Below, one piece after another: positions 16,239-24,465 of a stretch of 64,000 bases of DNA. Source of the DNA: JAAYRQ01 sp035647235 (GTDB lineage Bacteria; Bacillota; Syntrophomonadia; Syntrophomonadales; Syntrophomonadaceae); assembly GCA_964514235.1 (NCBI GenBank), contig CAZEPV010000003.1, forward strand, positions 1 to 64,000, written 5' to 3'. The notes beneath the pieces are model-generated. The model saw nothing but the letters and a program-made list of their open reading frames with translations, searched no databases and had not been told where the DNA came from. The first letter of the stretch is position 1; every line of letters begins with the position of its first letter. Made by a program: the position numbers and the translations under genes.

Positions 16239-17852
16239 TTAGCCAGTTAAGCCCACTCTAGTCCCCGTTTCGTCCTCGGATGTATCGGTAGGTGGTTTTT
16301 CTGGTGGGGGATCAAGTTTTCTATCACCCATCCTGACTTCGATTGCCAACTCATCACAGTTATTAGATGGTTTAATATCTTTATAATATTTATCAAAATC
16401 AACTTCAAATAATATATCGTTTCCATGTTCATCAAAGGCAGGAATACAAGCCTTTACCTTGTAAATGCCTGGCTTCGTTACCTTAAAACCAAATGAGTTT
16501 TCCAAAGGCTCCTGATTACGGAATTTTATAAACTGAAATTCTTCTTTATTTATTCCTTTCAGTTCAGCAAAACCATCAGCTTGGAATAGCATTTCATTCT
16601 CCATATTTATACTGCCTTGAATCGTTACTACTGGGTAAGTGTAGCCTAAATCAACGGGCATTATCCAATATGGTTGGTTTGGTATTAGTTTTATGCCTAT
16701 GTCTAAACCATCTGGTTGTATCGTGATTACGGTTATATTATTGTCTAGGTTCTTTTCGGTAGCAGGGGTTTTGCCGTCTACGTTGGCCTTAAAATATAAC
16801 TTCTTCCCTACATTGGGTACTTTTACGGTTACATCAAAGGTCATGGATTTGCCTTTTTCGATAGTGATTGAATCACTGCCATCATCTGTAGCAATAAAGG
16901 GTGCGTTATCTCCCTTCCAGCCAGTAGTAGGATTGTCCCCTTCACCGCCCCATACGGCTCTGAAATCAGTTATGGCGGTTTCACCGATGTTATGAAGGGT
17001 TACGGGGAAGGTTATTTCTTCGCCTATTTCACCTCTATAGGTCTTGGCACTGGTTAGAAAATGCTCCTGCCATTCGGGTTCACCTTCGGGGGTGGAGAAG
17101 AAATCGGGTCCGGGTTTTTGTTTGAAGTATATAATTTTGGCCCTTGTTTGCCATTGTGTGCCATATCCTGCAAAGCCATTGTCTTTTGCTTTTTGTTCTA
17201 ATGCGGCTCCACTAAGTTGGGTTCCGTTTCCAAGAGTTAGCCCTTCTAGCCCTTCTAGCCCTACGTCAAACCTGTCGTGTACTTGACCAGTTTTAGGGTT
17301 ATATACCTCTATAGTTGCCGTTTGGATTATAAACCAAGTTTCATCTAGAAAATGGCCTAATTCTCTTTCTAGGGTAGAACGGGGAATAGCAACACGAGTA
17401 TTCATATCTTGATGTCCGTTTTTATATGCGTTAGTTGCCCTTACTACTTCAGTAAACTTTTCTTGGGCTGCTAGGTAATTTAAGGGTGCAGTATAGGCTA
17501 ATACACTATCCCCGCTTTCGGGAGTGGCAGTTATCCAATACTGATAAGCTACGGTACGGTATAATTTATCAGAAGTTAAAGAACCATAAGTTGAGGACAT
17601 ATCAGCGAAAAGGGCTTTAAGTTTGTCACCGTTCATTTCTGCTTCAAAGGATTCTGTGGGGGTATTTAAAGTGGGTTCTATACTAAATCCACCTGTTTCT
17701 ATGTGACTCTCATCGTATTTTTCTAGTAGTTTATCAACTGTGTCATGATATAAACTATTTGATGCCTGAGCGTTAAAAGGTGCTAATAGGCTGAAAATCA
17801 GCATTAGCACCATAACTTTGTGGAACTTATATTTAGTTTTTCTTATTTTCAA
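16239..17852 (-). CDS. secreted protein with CARDB-like domain (island cargo)
   Basis: A 537-residue exported protein of unknown function. A basic N-terminus, hydrophobic VMVLMLIFSLLAPF and NAQASN give a signal peptide with cleavage near residue 31. The central part, about 285-375, has an immunoglobulin-like CARDB pattern: GEEITFPVTLHNIGETAITD, then KGKSMTFDVTVKVPN and EKNLDNNITVITI. The C-terminus is Pro/Thr/Glu rich. CARDB domains mediate adhesion at the cell surface. It is 18 bp downstream of the stalk-domain gene, so the two form an operon within the tRNA-Val island. ATG start. Confidence 0.75.
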   Translation of the reverse strand: MKIRKTKYKFHKVMVLMLIFSLLAPFNAQASNSLYHDTVDKLLEKYDESHIETGGFSIEPTLNTPTESFEAEMNGDKLKALFADMSSTYGSLTSDKLYRTVAYQYWITATPESGDSVLAYTAPLNYLAAQEKFTEVVRATNAYKNGHQDMNTRVAIPRSTLERELGHFLDETWFIIQTATIEVYNPKTGQVHDRFDVGLEGLEGLTLGNGTQLSGAALEQKAKDNGFAGYGTQWQTRAKIIYFKQKPGPDFFSTPEGEPEWQEHFLTSAKTYRGEIGEEITFPVTLHNIGETAITDFRAVWGGEGDNPTTGWKGDNAPFIATDDGSDSITIEKGKSMTFDVTVKVPNVGKKLYFKANVDGKTPATEKNLDNNITVITIQPDGLDIGIKLIPNQPYWIMPVDLGYTYPVVTIQGSINMENEMLFQADGFAELKGINKEEFQFIKFRNQEPLENSFGFKVTKPGIYKVKACIPAFDEHGNDILFEVDFDKYYKDIKPSNNCDELAIEVRMGDRKLDPPPEKPPTDTSEDETGTRVGLTG

Positions 17853-17870
17853 TATTTTACCCTCCCTAGA

Positions 17871-18776
17871 TTATAGTGATTTAAGGATAGGATACATTAC
17901 TGCTGCGTCAATCCTTCCACCAAGTAAGGTTTTTGTTTGAACTGCCCATACTTGATTATCGGTAGCTACTACAAAGTATTGCCCAACACCCCTTCTATCT
18001 TCAGCAAACATTTTGTTGTCGATTGCCACAGGAGTTAAGCCTACTTTTTTCATTTCCGCTTCAATGGCTTTCTTAAATTCTAAATGAGTTGGGTCATTTT
18101 CTGCCCATTCTATCCATTCATACTTAGCGGCACTCGCCCTATTGTGAATATTGCTTTGTAACTGCTTGGCTTGTTCCTGCGTTAGTTTACCGCCTACTAT
18201 TTCACCGATGGATGAAGTTACGGGTTTATCGCCTTTGATTTTAGCTATGATATTACTCAAATCGGGCTTTTTACCTTGATATACGATTACTAACTGATTA
18301 TCTGCGTCCCAGTCCACGGTAAAGCCTAAGCCTTCAGCTACATACCTAGCAGGTAACATAGTACGGCTATTACTTATCATAGGGGCTACATCTATTTCTT
18401 CGCTTACTCCGTTTACGGTAATAGCACTCTTGCCGATAGTTAGGTCTAGTTTATTACTGCCTTTTAAAGTAGCGGTTCTGGTAGCACTATTCCATTCAAT
18501 ATTGCTATCAGATACGCCCAAGGCATTACCTAGAAATCTTACTGGTACAAAAGTACGGTCTAGGTGAATAATAGGGGCAGTATCCATTTGATTTACTGCT
18601 ATATTCTCACTGCCGATAGTTTGGGTGTAGTAGTTAGTGTCGTTAATCTTAAATACGATTAACTTGTCGCTAGTTGCAATGGTCTCGTTTGCAATAGTTG
18701 GAGTAATTTCAGGTGCTATTAGACAAGCCATACCTAAAACTAACACTATTGCAATAAACCTTAATCTTTTCATCAT
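17871..18776 (-). CDS. secreted copper-amine-oxidase-N (stalk) domain protein (island cargo)
   Basis: A 301-residue exported protein. A signal peptide (MMKRLRFIAIVLVLGMACL) leads into a stalk domain at about 55-160: HLDRTFVPVRFLGNALG, IEWNSATRTATL, then SRTMLPARYVAEGLGFTVDW, the repeated half-motif of the CuAO-N1 family. Such domains are common in clostridial surface proteins and do not imply amine oxidase activity. The rest (about 165-301) is unassigned. The start is ATG 18776, since AAAGGAGGA lies right before it; an upstream in-frame ATG at 18809 has no site. Confidence 0.8.
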   Translation of the reverse strand: MMKRLRFIAIVLVLGMACLIAPEITPTIANETIATSDKLIVFKINDTNYYTQTIGSENIAVNQMDTAPIIHLDRTFVPVRFLGNALGVSDSNIEWNSATRTATLKGSNKLDLTIGKSAITVNGVSEEIDVAPMISNSRTMLPARYVAEGLGFTVDWDADNQLVIVYQGKKPDLSNIIAKIKGDKPVTSSIGEIVGGKLTQEQAKQLQSNIHNRASAAKYEWIEWAENDPTHLEFKKAIEAEMKKVGLTPVAIDNKMFAEDRRGVGQYFVVATDNQVWAVQTKTLLGGRIDAAVMYPILKSL

Positions 18777-19088
18777 ATAAATTCCTCCTTTGTTTTCTAA
18801 AACATACATGGGGGAAAATATTTAGCTATTTTTAACAGCTTGCTTCCCCTAAAAAAACGCCAATATTAGTTGTATGGTGGAACTGGGGTAGGCACCACAA
18901 ACCTAACAAAAAAACCAGTATGCTTTGCTTGTGCAGTAAAAAACAACGTAACCTATGCCATACGTAAGAATATGGCGATGTATAGTAATATTGGGGTTTG
19001 CGTTATACTTCCCATTTCTAGGTTAGTTTTACTAAACCCTTTTACTGCAATGGTAAATATTAGTTTTATAGAAATATTGGGTGGTGGT
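18777..19088. other. non-coding stretch between the island operon and the right repeat
   Basis: About 310 bases. It should hold the leftward operon's promoter. A rightward 87-codon frame (18870-19133) runs through the tRNA fragment and has no ribosome binding site. A leftward frame is broken by a TAG near 18955. Neither resembles a known protein. Confidence 0.4.
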
Positions 19089-19128
19089 CAGGGGGTCGGC
19101 AGTTCAAGCCTGTCATCGCCCACCATTG
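19089..19128 (+). repeat. right attachment site (attR): tRNA-Val 3' end fragment
   Basis: Forty bases identical to 15575-15614: variable-loop end, T arm, acceptor 3' strand, CCA and ATTG of tRNA-Val. The rest of the tRNA (anticodon, D arm) is absent, so it is an attachment-site copy, not a gene. Confidence 0.85.
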
Positions 19129-19146
19129 AATAAATCGGACTTTCAG

Positions 19147-19401
19147 CTATGTTGGAAGTCCTTTTATTTTGCCCTTTGACCACAATTGAGATTGGGGGAA
19201 CAGTTCCCCTGCTCTTTGTAGTTTTAGGATCTTGGAAGTCAACTTTAAGCCTAACAATTCCCCACGGCATAAACCACTCGTAACAGCTAAAAGGCAGGCT
19301 GCGTATAGTCTTTCATTTTCGGCCGTATTTAAAAAGGTACTTATTTCCTCACAGATAAAGGCTTCAACTTCTTTAGTCTTATTGGTCGTTGCCGATGCCA
19401 T
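19147..19401 (-). pseudogene. tyrosine recombinase catalytic-domain fragment
   Basis: An 84-residue leftward frame containing LNTAENERLYAACLLAVTSG and LCRGELLGLKL, the first catalytic segment of phage-type integrases (usual form ALxTGLRRGELLGLxW, with the catalytic Arg). The frame then diverges, and the HxxR and Tyr motifs are missing. It lies outside the right attachment repeat and points toward it, so it belongs to a different or older element than the 15797 fragment. Confidence 0.6.
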
Positions 19402-19505
19402 CAGCTAATACTGCTAGAGGGTTGGCAAATAAAAGTATGATTAGAAATAACAAGGTTAAATATCTTTTATTCAATTTTTCTCTACACTTCCTTTTAATTT
19501 ATGGC

Positions 19506-19533
19506 ATAAAAAAATCCCCGCTAGGCGGGGATT
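19506..19533 (-). terminator. terminator of hicAB
   Basis: AATCCCCGC (19513-19521), loop TAG, GCGGGGATT (19525-19533). On the minus strand this is followed by a run of seven T, just after the HicB stop. Confidence 0.85.
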
Positions 19534-19568
19534 GCTTAAATTTACAAATTTTCTAGGCTATTATTCGT

Positions 19569-19958
19569 CTATTCAGGAATTTCTAGTTGTTGTTTTAATG
19601 CTTGCTGTAAGGTCTGAGAAAAGTTAATGCCTGCTTCATCACCCAATGTTTTTAAGTATTTAGGTACCGACACATTGATTCGCATAGTACTCAATTCATT
19701 AGCCCTGCGATATTTATCAAAATCAATATCCACCCATGATACTATTTCACCTGCTTTATGGGCTGGTTCTAAAGTTGAGGGTTCTGGTATTGAACGCCCA
19801 TCATCTTGTGTAGTTATCCCCCATAATCCAATAGCATCCCTAGCCATAAAAATAGCTTCAGCAAGGTCTTTTCCTTGTGTATTAATATCAAGGTCAGGAA
19901 CAGTAACTACATATCCCGAATCTGTCGGGGTAAAAATAACAGGATATACTTTTAGCAT
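19569..19958 (-). CDS. hicB: HicB family antitoxin
   Basis: A 129-residue HicB antitoxin. The N-terminal partially degraded RNase-H-like fold reads YPVIFTPTDSGYVVTVPDLD with GKDLAEAIFMARDAIGL. The C-terminus (RINVSVPKYLKTLGDEAG, then FSQTLQQALK) is a ribbon-helix-helix DNA-binding domain, so HicB should both neutralise HicA and repress the operon. It is 32 bp downstream of hicA. Start is ATG 19958 behind AAAGGAGTG; an upstream in-frame start at 19985 has no such site. Confidence 0.88.
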   Translation of the reverse strand: MLKVYPVIFTPTDSGYVVTVPDLDINTQGKDLAEAIFMARDAIGLWGITTQDDGRSIPEPSTLEPAHKAGEIVSWVDIDFDKYRRANELSTMRINVSVPKYLKTLGDEAGINFSQTLQQALKQQLEIPE

Positions 19959-19990
19959 TATACAAACACACTCCTTTGTAGGCAATGAAG

Positions 19991-20164
19991 TTATTTTAGC
20001 CCACAGCGTTTAATTATCTTCTTAGCTAATATTTCATTTATTTCGGTTTGGCGTGAAATAGGTTCATTGTTAATACCATTGGTATAGATGGTATGATTGC
20101 CGCCTTCACGCTTTAACCACCAGCCGTTTTTTTCAAATAGTTTAATTAAATCTTTTCTTTTCAT
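19991..20164 (-). CDS. hicA: HicA mRNA interferase toxin
   Basis: A 57-residue toxin with a double-stranded-RNA-binding-like fold: MKRKDLIKLFEKNGWWLKR, then EGGNHTIY holding the catalytic His, then RQTEINEILAKKIIKRCGL. It cleaves mRNA when unopposed by HicB. Length is typical. Start ATG 20164 is preceded by AGGAGTAAGGCG; a longer frame to 20251 has no ribosome binding site. HicAB modules are frequent passengers of genomic islands, and this one sits beside integrase debris. Confidence 0.9.
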   Translation of the reverse strand: MKRKDLIKLFEKNGWWLKREGGNHTIYTNGINNEPISRQTEINEILAKKIIKRCGLK

Positions 20165-20251
20165 CGCCTTACTCCTAAAACCATTATACACATTAAGTGT
20201 GTATAGTTCAAGGAAATTGTTTTCCGGATTATGGTAAAGTTTTCGTAACAA

Positions 20252-20426
20252 CGCATCATCATAATAACTTTATCATAATACAAGGCGGAAAGTGCCATTA
20301 GTGTGAACAAAGTATGTCTTTGGCTTTCCTAAAATGTAATAGTGCATTGCGCAGTTTAGTAGGTAGATTTCAGAGATAACTAATACCTACTCTTTAGAAT
20401 AGAGGTCTGCAATATGCAAACTTTTT
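20252..20426. other. non-coding gap with an inverted repeat
   Basis: AGTAGGTA (20358-20365) and TACCTACT (20384-20391) form an 8-bp inverted repeat with no T-run. The hicAB promoter should lie at the left of this gap. Confidence 0.3.
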
Positions 20427-20942
20427 TCATTTAACAGTATCTACTTCCTCCCAGTATAAATCATTAATAATATATTTTCCGTATGCAGCATGGGCAGTAA
20501 TGTAGTAAAGATAATGATCACCAATTTCATAGCAATCATAATAATCCACTTTTAGGGTTATCCTTTCTCCCTCTGTACAAAAACGAGTCCGAGGGATATC
20601 GTTAATTGTAAAGATAGGTATACTCTCCTGGGCCTTAGCAACTAATTTCCCATCATTATTTGAATAGGCATAATAATCTAATAGATTAAAGGCAATTTCT
20701 TCGTTAAAACTTCTAGTTAAAAAAGCAAGACTATCTTCAAAATTTGCCCCACAAATATTTAGGTCGATAAAAAAATGGGTGTATGTATCAAAAGATTCAG
20801 CTATATTCCTAATGATAAGGTTTTCTTCGGGTGAAGCCTGGCTTGCTGGTGTGTAGTTTTCAGACAGTATGCTAGCTTCGGCCGCCCCAAGGTTAAATAA
20901 GCATAATAAAGTAGCAATTAGACCTATAATAAGATATCGCAA
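20427..20942 (-). CDS. secreted protein of unknown function
   Basis: A 171-residue protein with a signal peptide (RYLIIGLIATLLCLFNLGAA, then EAS) and a soluble, acidic, aromatic-rich remainder with three cysteines. I do not recognise the family. The C-terminal half (RITLKVDYYDCYEIGD, YYITAHAAYGKYIIND) looks like an NTF2/SnoaL-type or lipocalin-like beta domain, but this is a guess. TTG start behind GGAAGGAAAA. Transcribed away from the acyl-CoA synthetase gene. Confidence 0.6.
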   Translation of the reverse strand: MRYLIIGLIATLLCLFNLGAAEASILSENYTPASQASPEENLIIRNIAESFDTYTHFFIDLNICGANFEDSLAFLTRSFNEEIAFNLLDYYAYSNNDGKLVAKAQESIPIFTINDIPRTRFCTEGERITLKVDYYDCYEIGDHYLYYITAHAAYGKYIINDLYWEEVDTVK

Positions 20943-21153
20943 TTCTTTTCCTTCCTTTCTTAAAATTATCTGGTAATAACTAGCATAAGCCTATGGCAAT
21001 AAATAACAAACAGAATCTTGTCGCCGATATTTTATACATTAATATGTACTCATATAATAAATACGACAAATTGTAATAGAAGATATAGCTGATTTAGTAT
21101 AATATTATATATATTAATAATATTTTAATTATTTAAAAAAGGAGGAATGGGTT

Positions 21154-23061
21154 TTGATTGACAACTTTGTTGCAACAGTAAAGACTTTGCCCCAATTGTT
21201 TTTCAACACAGTAGAAAACTTTGCCGATCGACCAGCTATGAAGTTTAAGTTAGAAGGCACTTATGTGACCCTAAACTATAGTGGTTTTGCTAACATTGTT
21301 GAGGAAATGGGTAATGGGCTTATGAGCCTAGGTCTAGAACCTGGAGAGGCTGTAGCATTAATGGCCCATACTAGTGAAAGATGGGGTTGGGCTGATTGGT
21401 CGATTCAGACCACAGCAGGCATCACAGTTACTATCTATCCCACATTATCTGCTCAGGAAACGGCTTTTATCGTAAACCACTCGGAATCGAAATTACTCTA
21501 TGCAGGTAATGATGATATCGCTAAGCGGGTTTTGACGGTGTGGGATGATATGCCCGAGTTAGAAAAAGTTATAGTTTTGGATTCAAATTCCAATATTACG
21601 GATGATCGGGTTATTGATATTACATACTTAAGGAGAATTGGTCGGAATTATGCCATTGAAAATATAGGTAAATATAAAGACAGATATGAAGCCATAACTG
21701 GAGAAAGTCCCTCTAGTATTATTTATACTTCTGGTACAACTGGTGACTTAAAAGGAAGTCTATTAAGCCATGAGGAATTAGTAGGGGCTTTAACCCGCAG
21801 CCTTAAACATTTGTCTAAAGGTGGCTATAGCGCGAGTTATGAAGATGTAGCTTTTTCTTTATTGCCCTTGGCTCATATTTGGGAGAGGAATAATTCTTAT
21901 TTCGCTATGATTGCTGTTGGAGGCATGTTGGGCTTTGCTGAAAAACCTACCACATTAGTTCAAGACATACAGGAAATCAAGCCAACCTGGGTTTTGCTTG
22001 TGCCTAGGTTATGGGATCGAATTTATGCTGGGTTTAGAGGCGCTTTTACGAGTAATCCTGATGGTAAGGCCCTATATGAATGGGCAGTCGAAGTAGGGGA
22101 AAAAGTTTTGGAAAAACGTACGGGGCCGAATAATGCAGTAGACTTTACAGTTGATCCCGCGGAATTTTTAGATGCTGAGTTAGCTGCAGAATTTAAACGG
22201 GCGGATGATATGGTGTTTAGCCAACTAAAACAACTCTTGGGTGGTAGATTAAAAATATCCTATTCAGGTGGAGGGCATTTACCGGAAGAATTGCACTATA
22301 ATTACATGGCACTTAATTATCCCTTATTGAATGGCTGGGGATTAACTGAAACTGCTGCAGGGATTAGCCATGGTTACCCTAATGCAACTAAAGTAGGATG
22401 GTTATCCCAAATGGTGCCAGGTGTAGATGCTAAATTAGCTGAGGATGGAGAAATTTTAGTTAGGGGTATTGGTATTATTAAGGAATATTACAAAAATCCC
22501 GAGGAAACAAAGGAATCCTTTACCGAGGATGGTTGGTTTAAAACAGGTGATTTAGGGGAATTTGATGATGAAGGATTTTTACGTATAGTAGATCGTAAAA
22601 AACATATTATTGTTATGGATACGGGTAAGAATGTAGCACCTGCTAAAATCGAGTCTAAATTTACGGATAGCCCCATAATTGAGCAAGTAGTAGTTCTGGG
22701 TGATAATCTTAAATTTATATCAGCCCTATTAGTACCCGCATATGATATTATTCTTTTTATGGTAAGGGAGAAAGGAATAGAATTTGACGAAAGTAAATTA
22801 AAATATGCAGAAATAAATGGCGTAGAGACTTGTATTGAAGTGGGCAAAGATGTTATTTCTAATGATTATGTAAAAGAATTAATCGAAGGTGAAGTTAAGC
22901 GTATTAATGAATACCTGGAGGATTATGAGAAGATTAAGGCTTATACTATTTTATCTCGTAAGTTTACTGAGGAAGATGGTGAACTAACACCAACTATGAA
23001 GGTTAAAAGAAAAGTAGTAATGGAAAATTATGATGATAAAATAAAAGCTATGTACGAATAA
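21154..23061 (+). CDS. long-chain acyl-CoA synthetase (AMP-forming)
   Basis: A 635-residue adenylate-forming ligase that activates fatty acids to acyl-CoA with ATP. The AMP-binding P-loop is SIIYTSGTTGDLKGS; further motifs are LLPLAHIWERN, NGWGLTETAAG, GWFKTGDLGEF and the hinge RIVDRKKHIIVMDTGKNVAP. It resembles the FAA1/FadD15 branch. TTG start behind AAAGGAGGA. It stands alone, ended by a strong hairpin. A related enzyme is encoded at 51.2-53.0 kb, so the organism has several fatty-acid activation genes, as syntrophic fatty-acid oxidisers do. Confidence 0.92.
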   Translation: MIDNFVATVKTLPQLFFNTVENFADRPAMKFKLEGTYVTLNYSGFANIVEEMGNGLMSLGLEPGEAVALMAHTSERWGWADWSIQTTAGITVTIYPTLSAQETAFIVNHSESKLLYAGNDDIAKRVLTVWDDMPELEKVIVLDSNSNITDDRVIDITYLRRIGRNYAIENIGKYKDRYEAITGESPSSIIYTSGTTGDLKGSLLSHEELVGALTRSLKHLSKGGYSASYEDVAFSLLPLAHIWERNNSYFAMIAVGGMLGFAEKPTTLVQDIQEIKPTWVLLVPRLWDRIYAGFRGAFTSNPDGKALYEWAVEVGEKVLEKRTGPNNAVDFTVDPAEFLDAELAAEFKRADDMVFSQLKQLLGGRLKISYSGGGHLPEELHYNYMALNYPLLNGWGLTETAAGISHGYPNATKVGWLSQMVPGVDAKLAEDGEILVRGIGIIKEYYKNPEETKESFTEDGWFKTGDLGEFDDEGFLRIVDRKKHIIVMDTGKNVAPAKIESKFTDSPIIEQVVVLGDNLKFISALLVPAYDIILFMVREKGIEFDESKLKYAEINGVETCIEVGKDVISNDYVKELIEGEVKRINEYLEDYEKIKAYTILSRKFTEEDGELTPTMKVKRKVVMENYDDKIKAMYE

Positions 23062-23067
23062 GCCAAA

Positions 23068-23100
23068 AAAAGTGGTTATCCTTTTAGGATAACCACTTTT
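23068..23100. terminator. bidirectional terminator between fadD-like gene and degV
   Basis: A perfect 14-bp stem, AAAAGTGGTTATCC (23068-23081) and GGATAACCACTTTT (23087-23100), with A-run before and T-run after. It can serve both converging genes. Confidence 0.9.
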
Positions 23101-23946
23101 TTATACTTCATAATAACTGACTCCTAAGAGTCCCGGACCCGTATGTACGCCTAAAGTTGGGCTAATATCTGAGGTTATCAATTCTTTTATATTTGGCAAA
23201 TCTTTTAGCCTATCAACTAGCTTATCAAATTCTTGTTTAGCACCACCGTGCATAATTGCTAAGTTTATAGTTCTTTCGGTAACAGCTTGTTCAACAATCT
23301 GAACCAACTTTTCTATAGATTTATTTCTACCCCTAGTTTTAGCATAAGTAAAATATTTTCCCTCTTCATCTACGGAAATAATCGGTTTTAGATGTAAAAA
23401 TTGTCCGAGCATAGCGGCAACATTGCCTATTCTACCTCCACGTCTAAGATATTCTAAGGTTTCAATTATATAATAGACCTTAACTTTAGGTTGCAAATTG
23501 GCAATCCTTTCCACTACCTTATCGTAGGAAAAACCTTTGGCAATATTGCGGGCAGCATCTAATACCATCCAGCCAGTACCAGCTGATAGAGTTTTGGTGT
23601 CAAAGACTTTAACTACCATGTTGTCTATTTCTTGTGTTACTGATTTGACCGCTTGGAAAGTACCAGATAATTCACTAGAAAGATGCATGGCTAATAAATG
23701 AGTAAAGCCTTCTTGTTTTAAATTATTAATAGCTTTTTTAATTTCATGAGGAGAAGGCATCGAAGTAGTAGGGATTTCCTCTGGCATACGATTATAAACT
23801 TCATCAGGTTGAATATCTATGCGGTCTGAATATTCGTGATTAGGATAAATAACTTTTAAAGGCAGAACCTTTATTTTGTACTTATCAATTAGATATTTAG
23901 GTAAATCACAAGCACTATCGGTTAAGAGGGCAATTTTTTCTCGCAC
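23101..23946 (-). CDS. DegV family fatty-acid-binding protein
   Basis: A 281-residue DegV protein. DSACDLPKYLI at the N-terminus, TTSMPSPHEI (the lipid carboxylate-binding TS-x-P-S) and HLSSELSGTFQ are family signatures, as is the C-terminal HTGPGLLGVSYYE. In Firmicutes, DegV/FakB proteins hold a fatty acid for phosphorylation by FakA, delivering it to phospholipid synthesis. No fakA is nearby. ATG start. It converges with the fatty acyl-CoA synthetase gene, so both neighbours handle fatty acids. Confidence 0.9.
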   Translation of the reverse strand: MREKIALLTDSACDLPKYLIDKYKIKVLPLKVIYPNHEYSDRIDIQPDEVYNRMPEEIPTTSMPSPHEIKKAINNLKQEGFTHLLAMHLSSELSGTFQAVKSVTQEIDNMVVKVFDTKTLSAGTGWMVLDAARNIAKGFSYDKVVERIANLQPKVKVYYIIETLEYLRRGGRIGNVAAMLGQFLHLKPIISVDEEGKYFTYAKTRGRNKSIEKLVQIVEQAVTERTINLAIMHGGAKQEFDKLVDRLKDLPNIKELITSDISPTLGVHTGPGLLGVSYYEV

Positions 23947-24031
23947 CTAATCATTCTCCTTTTTAATCTTAAATTTGTTTGTAGTTTATAGCATTTTACA
24001 GTATTAGGCAAGGATTTTTAGTTAAAATAGG

Positions 24032-24060
24032 TTGACTAGGGTTATAAAATAGTTTACACT
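24032..24060 (+). promoter_or_regulatory. sigma-A promoter of the ylxM-ffh operon
   Basis: TTGACT (24032-24037) and TACACT (24055-24060) with a 17-bp spacer, about 40 bp before ylxM. Confidence 0.7.
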
Positions 24061-24102
24061 CGTCTTGTAAAGCAAAAGAACTTTACAATAAGGGGTAAAA
24101 AA

Positions 24103-24450
24103 ATGCTAGAAAAAACTAAACACATGGTGATGTTGTTGGATTGTTATAGTCCTTTATTAACCGCCAAACAAGGCCAGGTCCTAAATCTATATTACGAGTT
24201 GGATTTAACCATATCTGAAATTGCTGAGAACATGGATACTTCTAGGCAAGCTATTTTTGATTTGTTAAAAAGGGCAGAACATTCTTTGATTAATTATGAA
24301 AATAAGCTGGGCTTAGTGGTCAAATTTAGAGAAGCCCATGAAAAACTAGAAGAAGTATATAACTTAATTGACCAGCAAGATGAAGATAAAACAAATGATT
24401 TAACTGAAGCTTTAGAAATTTTAAGAGAAGTTAAGGATAGGATTCTTTAG
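24103..24450 (+). CDS. ylxM: YlxM/p13-like SRP-associated DNA-binding protein
   Basis: A 115-residue member of UPF0122. It has a sigma-region-4-like helix-turn-helix: LTAKQGQVLNLYYELDLTIS, then EIAENMDTSRQAIFDLLKRA. The family is nearly always encoded just before ffh and modulates SRP GTPase activity in streptococci. The C-terminal half is acidic and helical. ATG start after AAGGGG. Fifteen bases separate it from ffh. Confidence 0.92.
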   Translation: MLEKTKHMVMLLDCYSPLLTAKQGQVLNLYYELDLTISEIAENMDTSRQAIFDLLKRAEHSLINYENKLGLVVKFREAHEKLEEVYNLIDQQDEDKTNDLTEALEILREVKDRIL

Positions 24451-24465
24451 TAAAGGAGGGGTAAG

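Noticed and set aside
16693..17286. Rightward frames inside the island's secreted-protein gene
   Set aside because: Antisense shadows; the leftward frame has a signal peptide, domain structure and a terminator.
19081..19130. A second tRNA-Val gene
   Set aside because: Only the 3' end is present; the anticodon and D arms are missing, so it is an attachment-site copy.
18870..19133. 87-codon rightward frame at the island's right end
   Set aside because: No ribosome binding site, no family resemblance, and it reads through the tRNA fragment.
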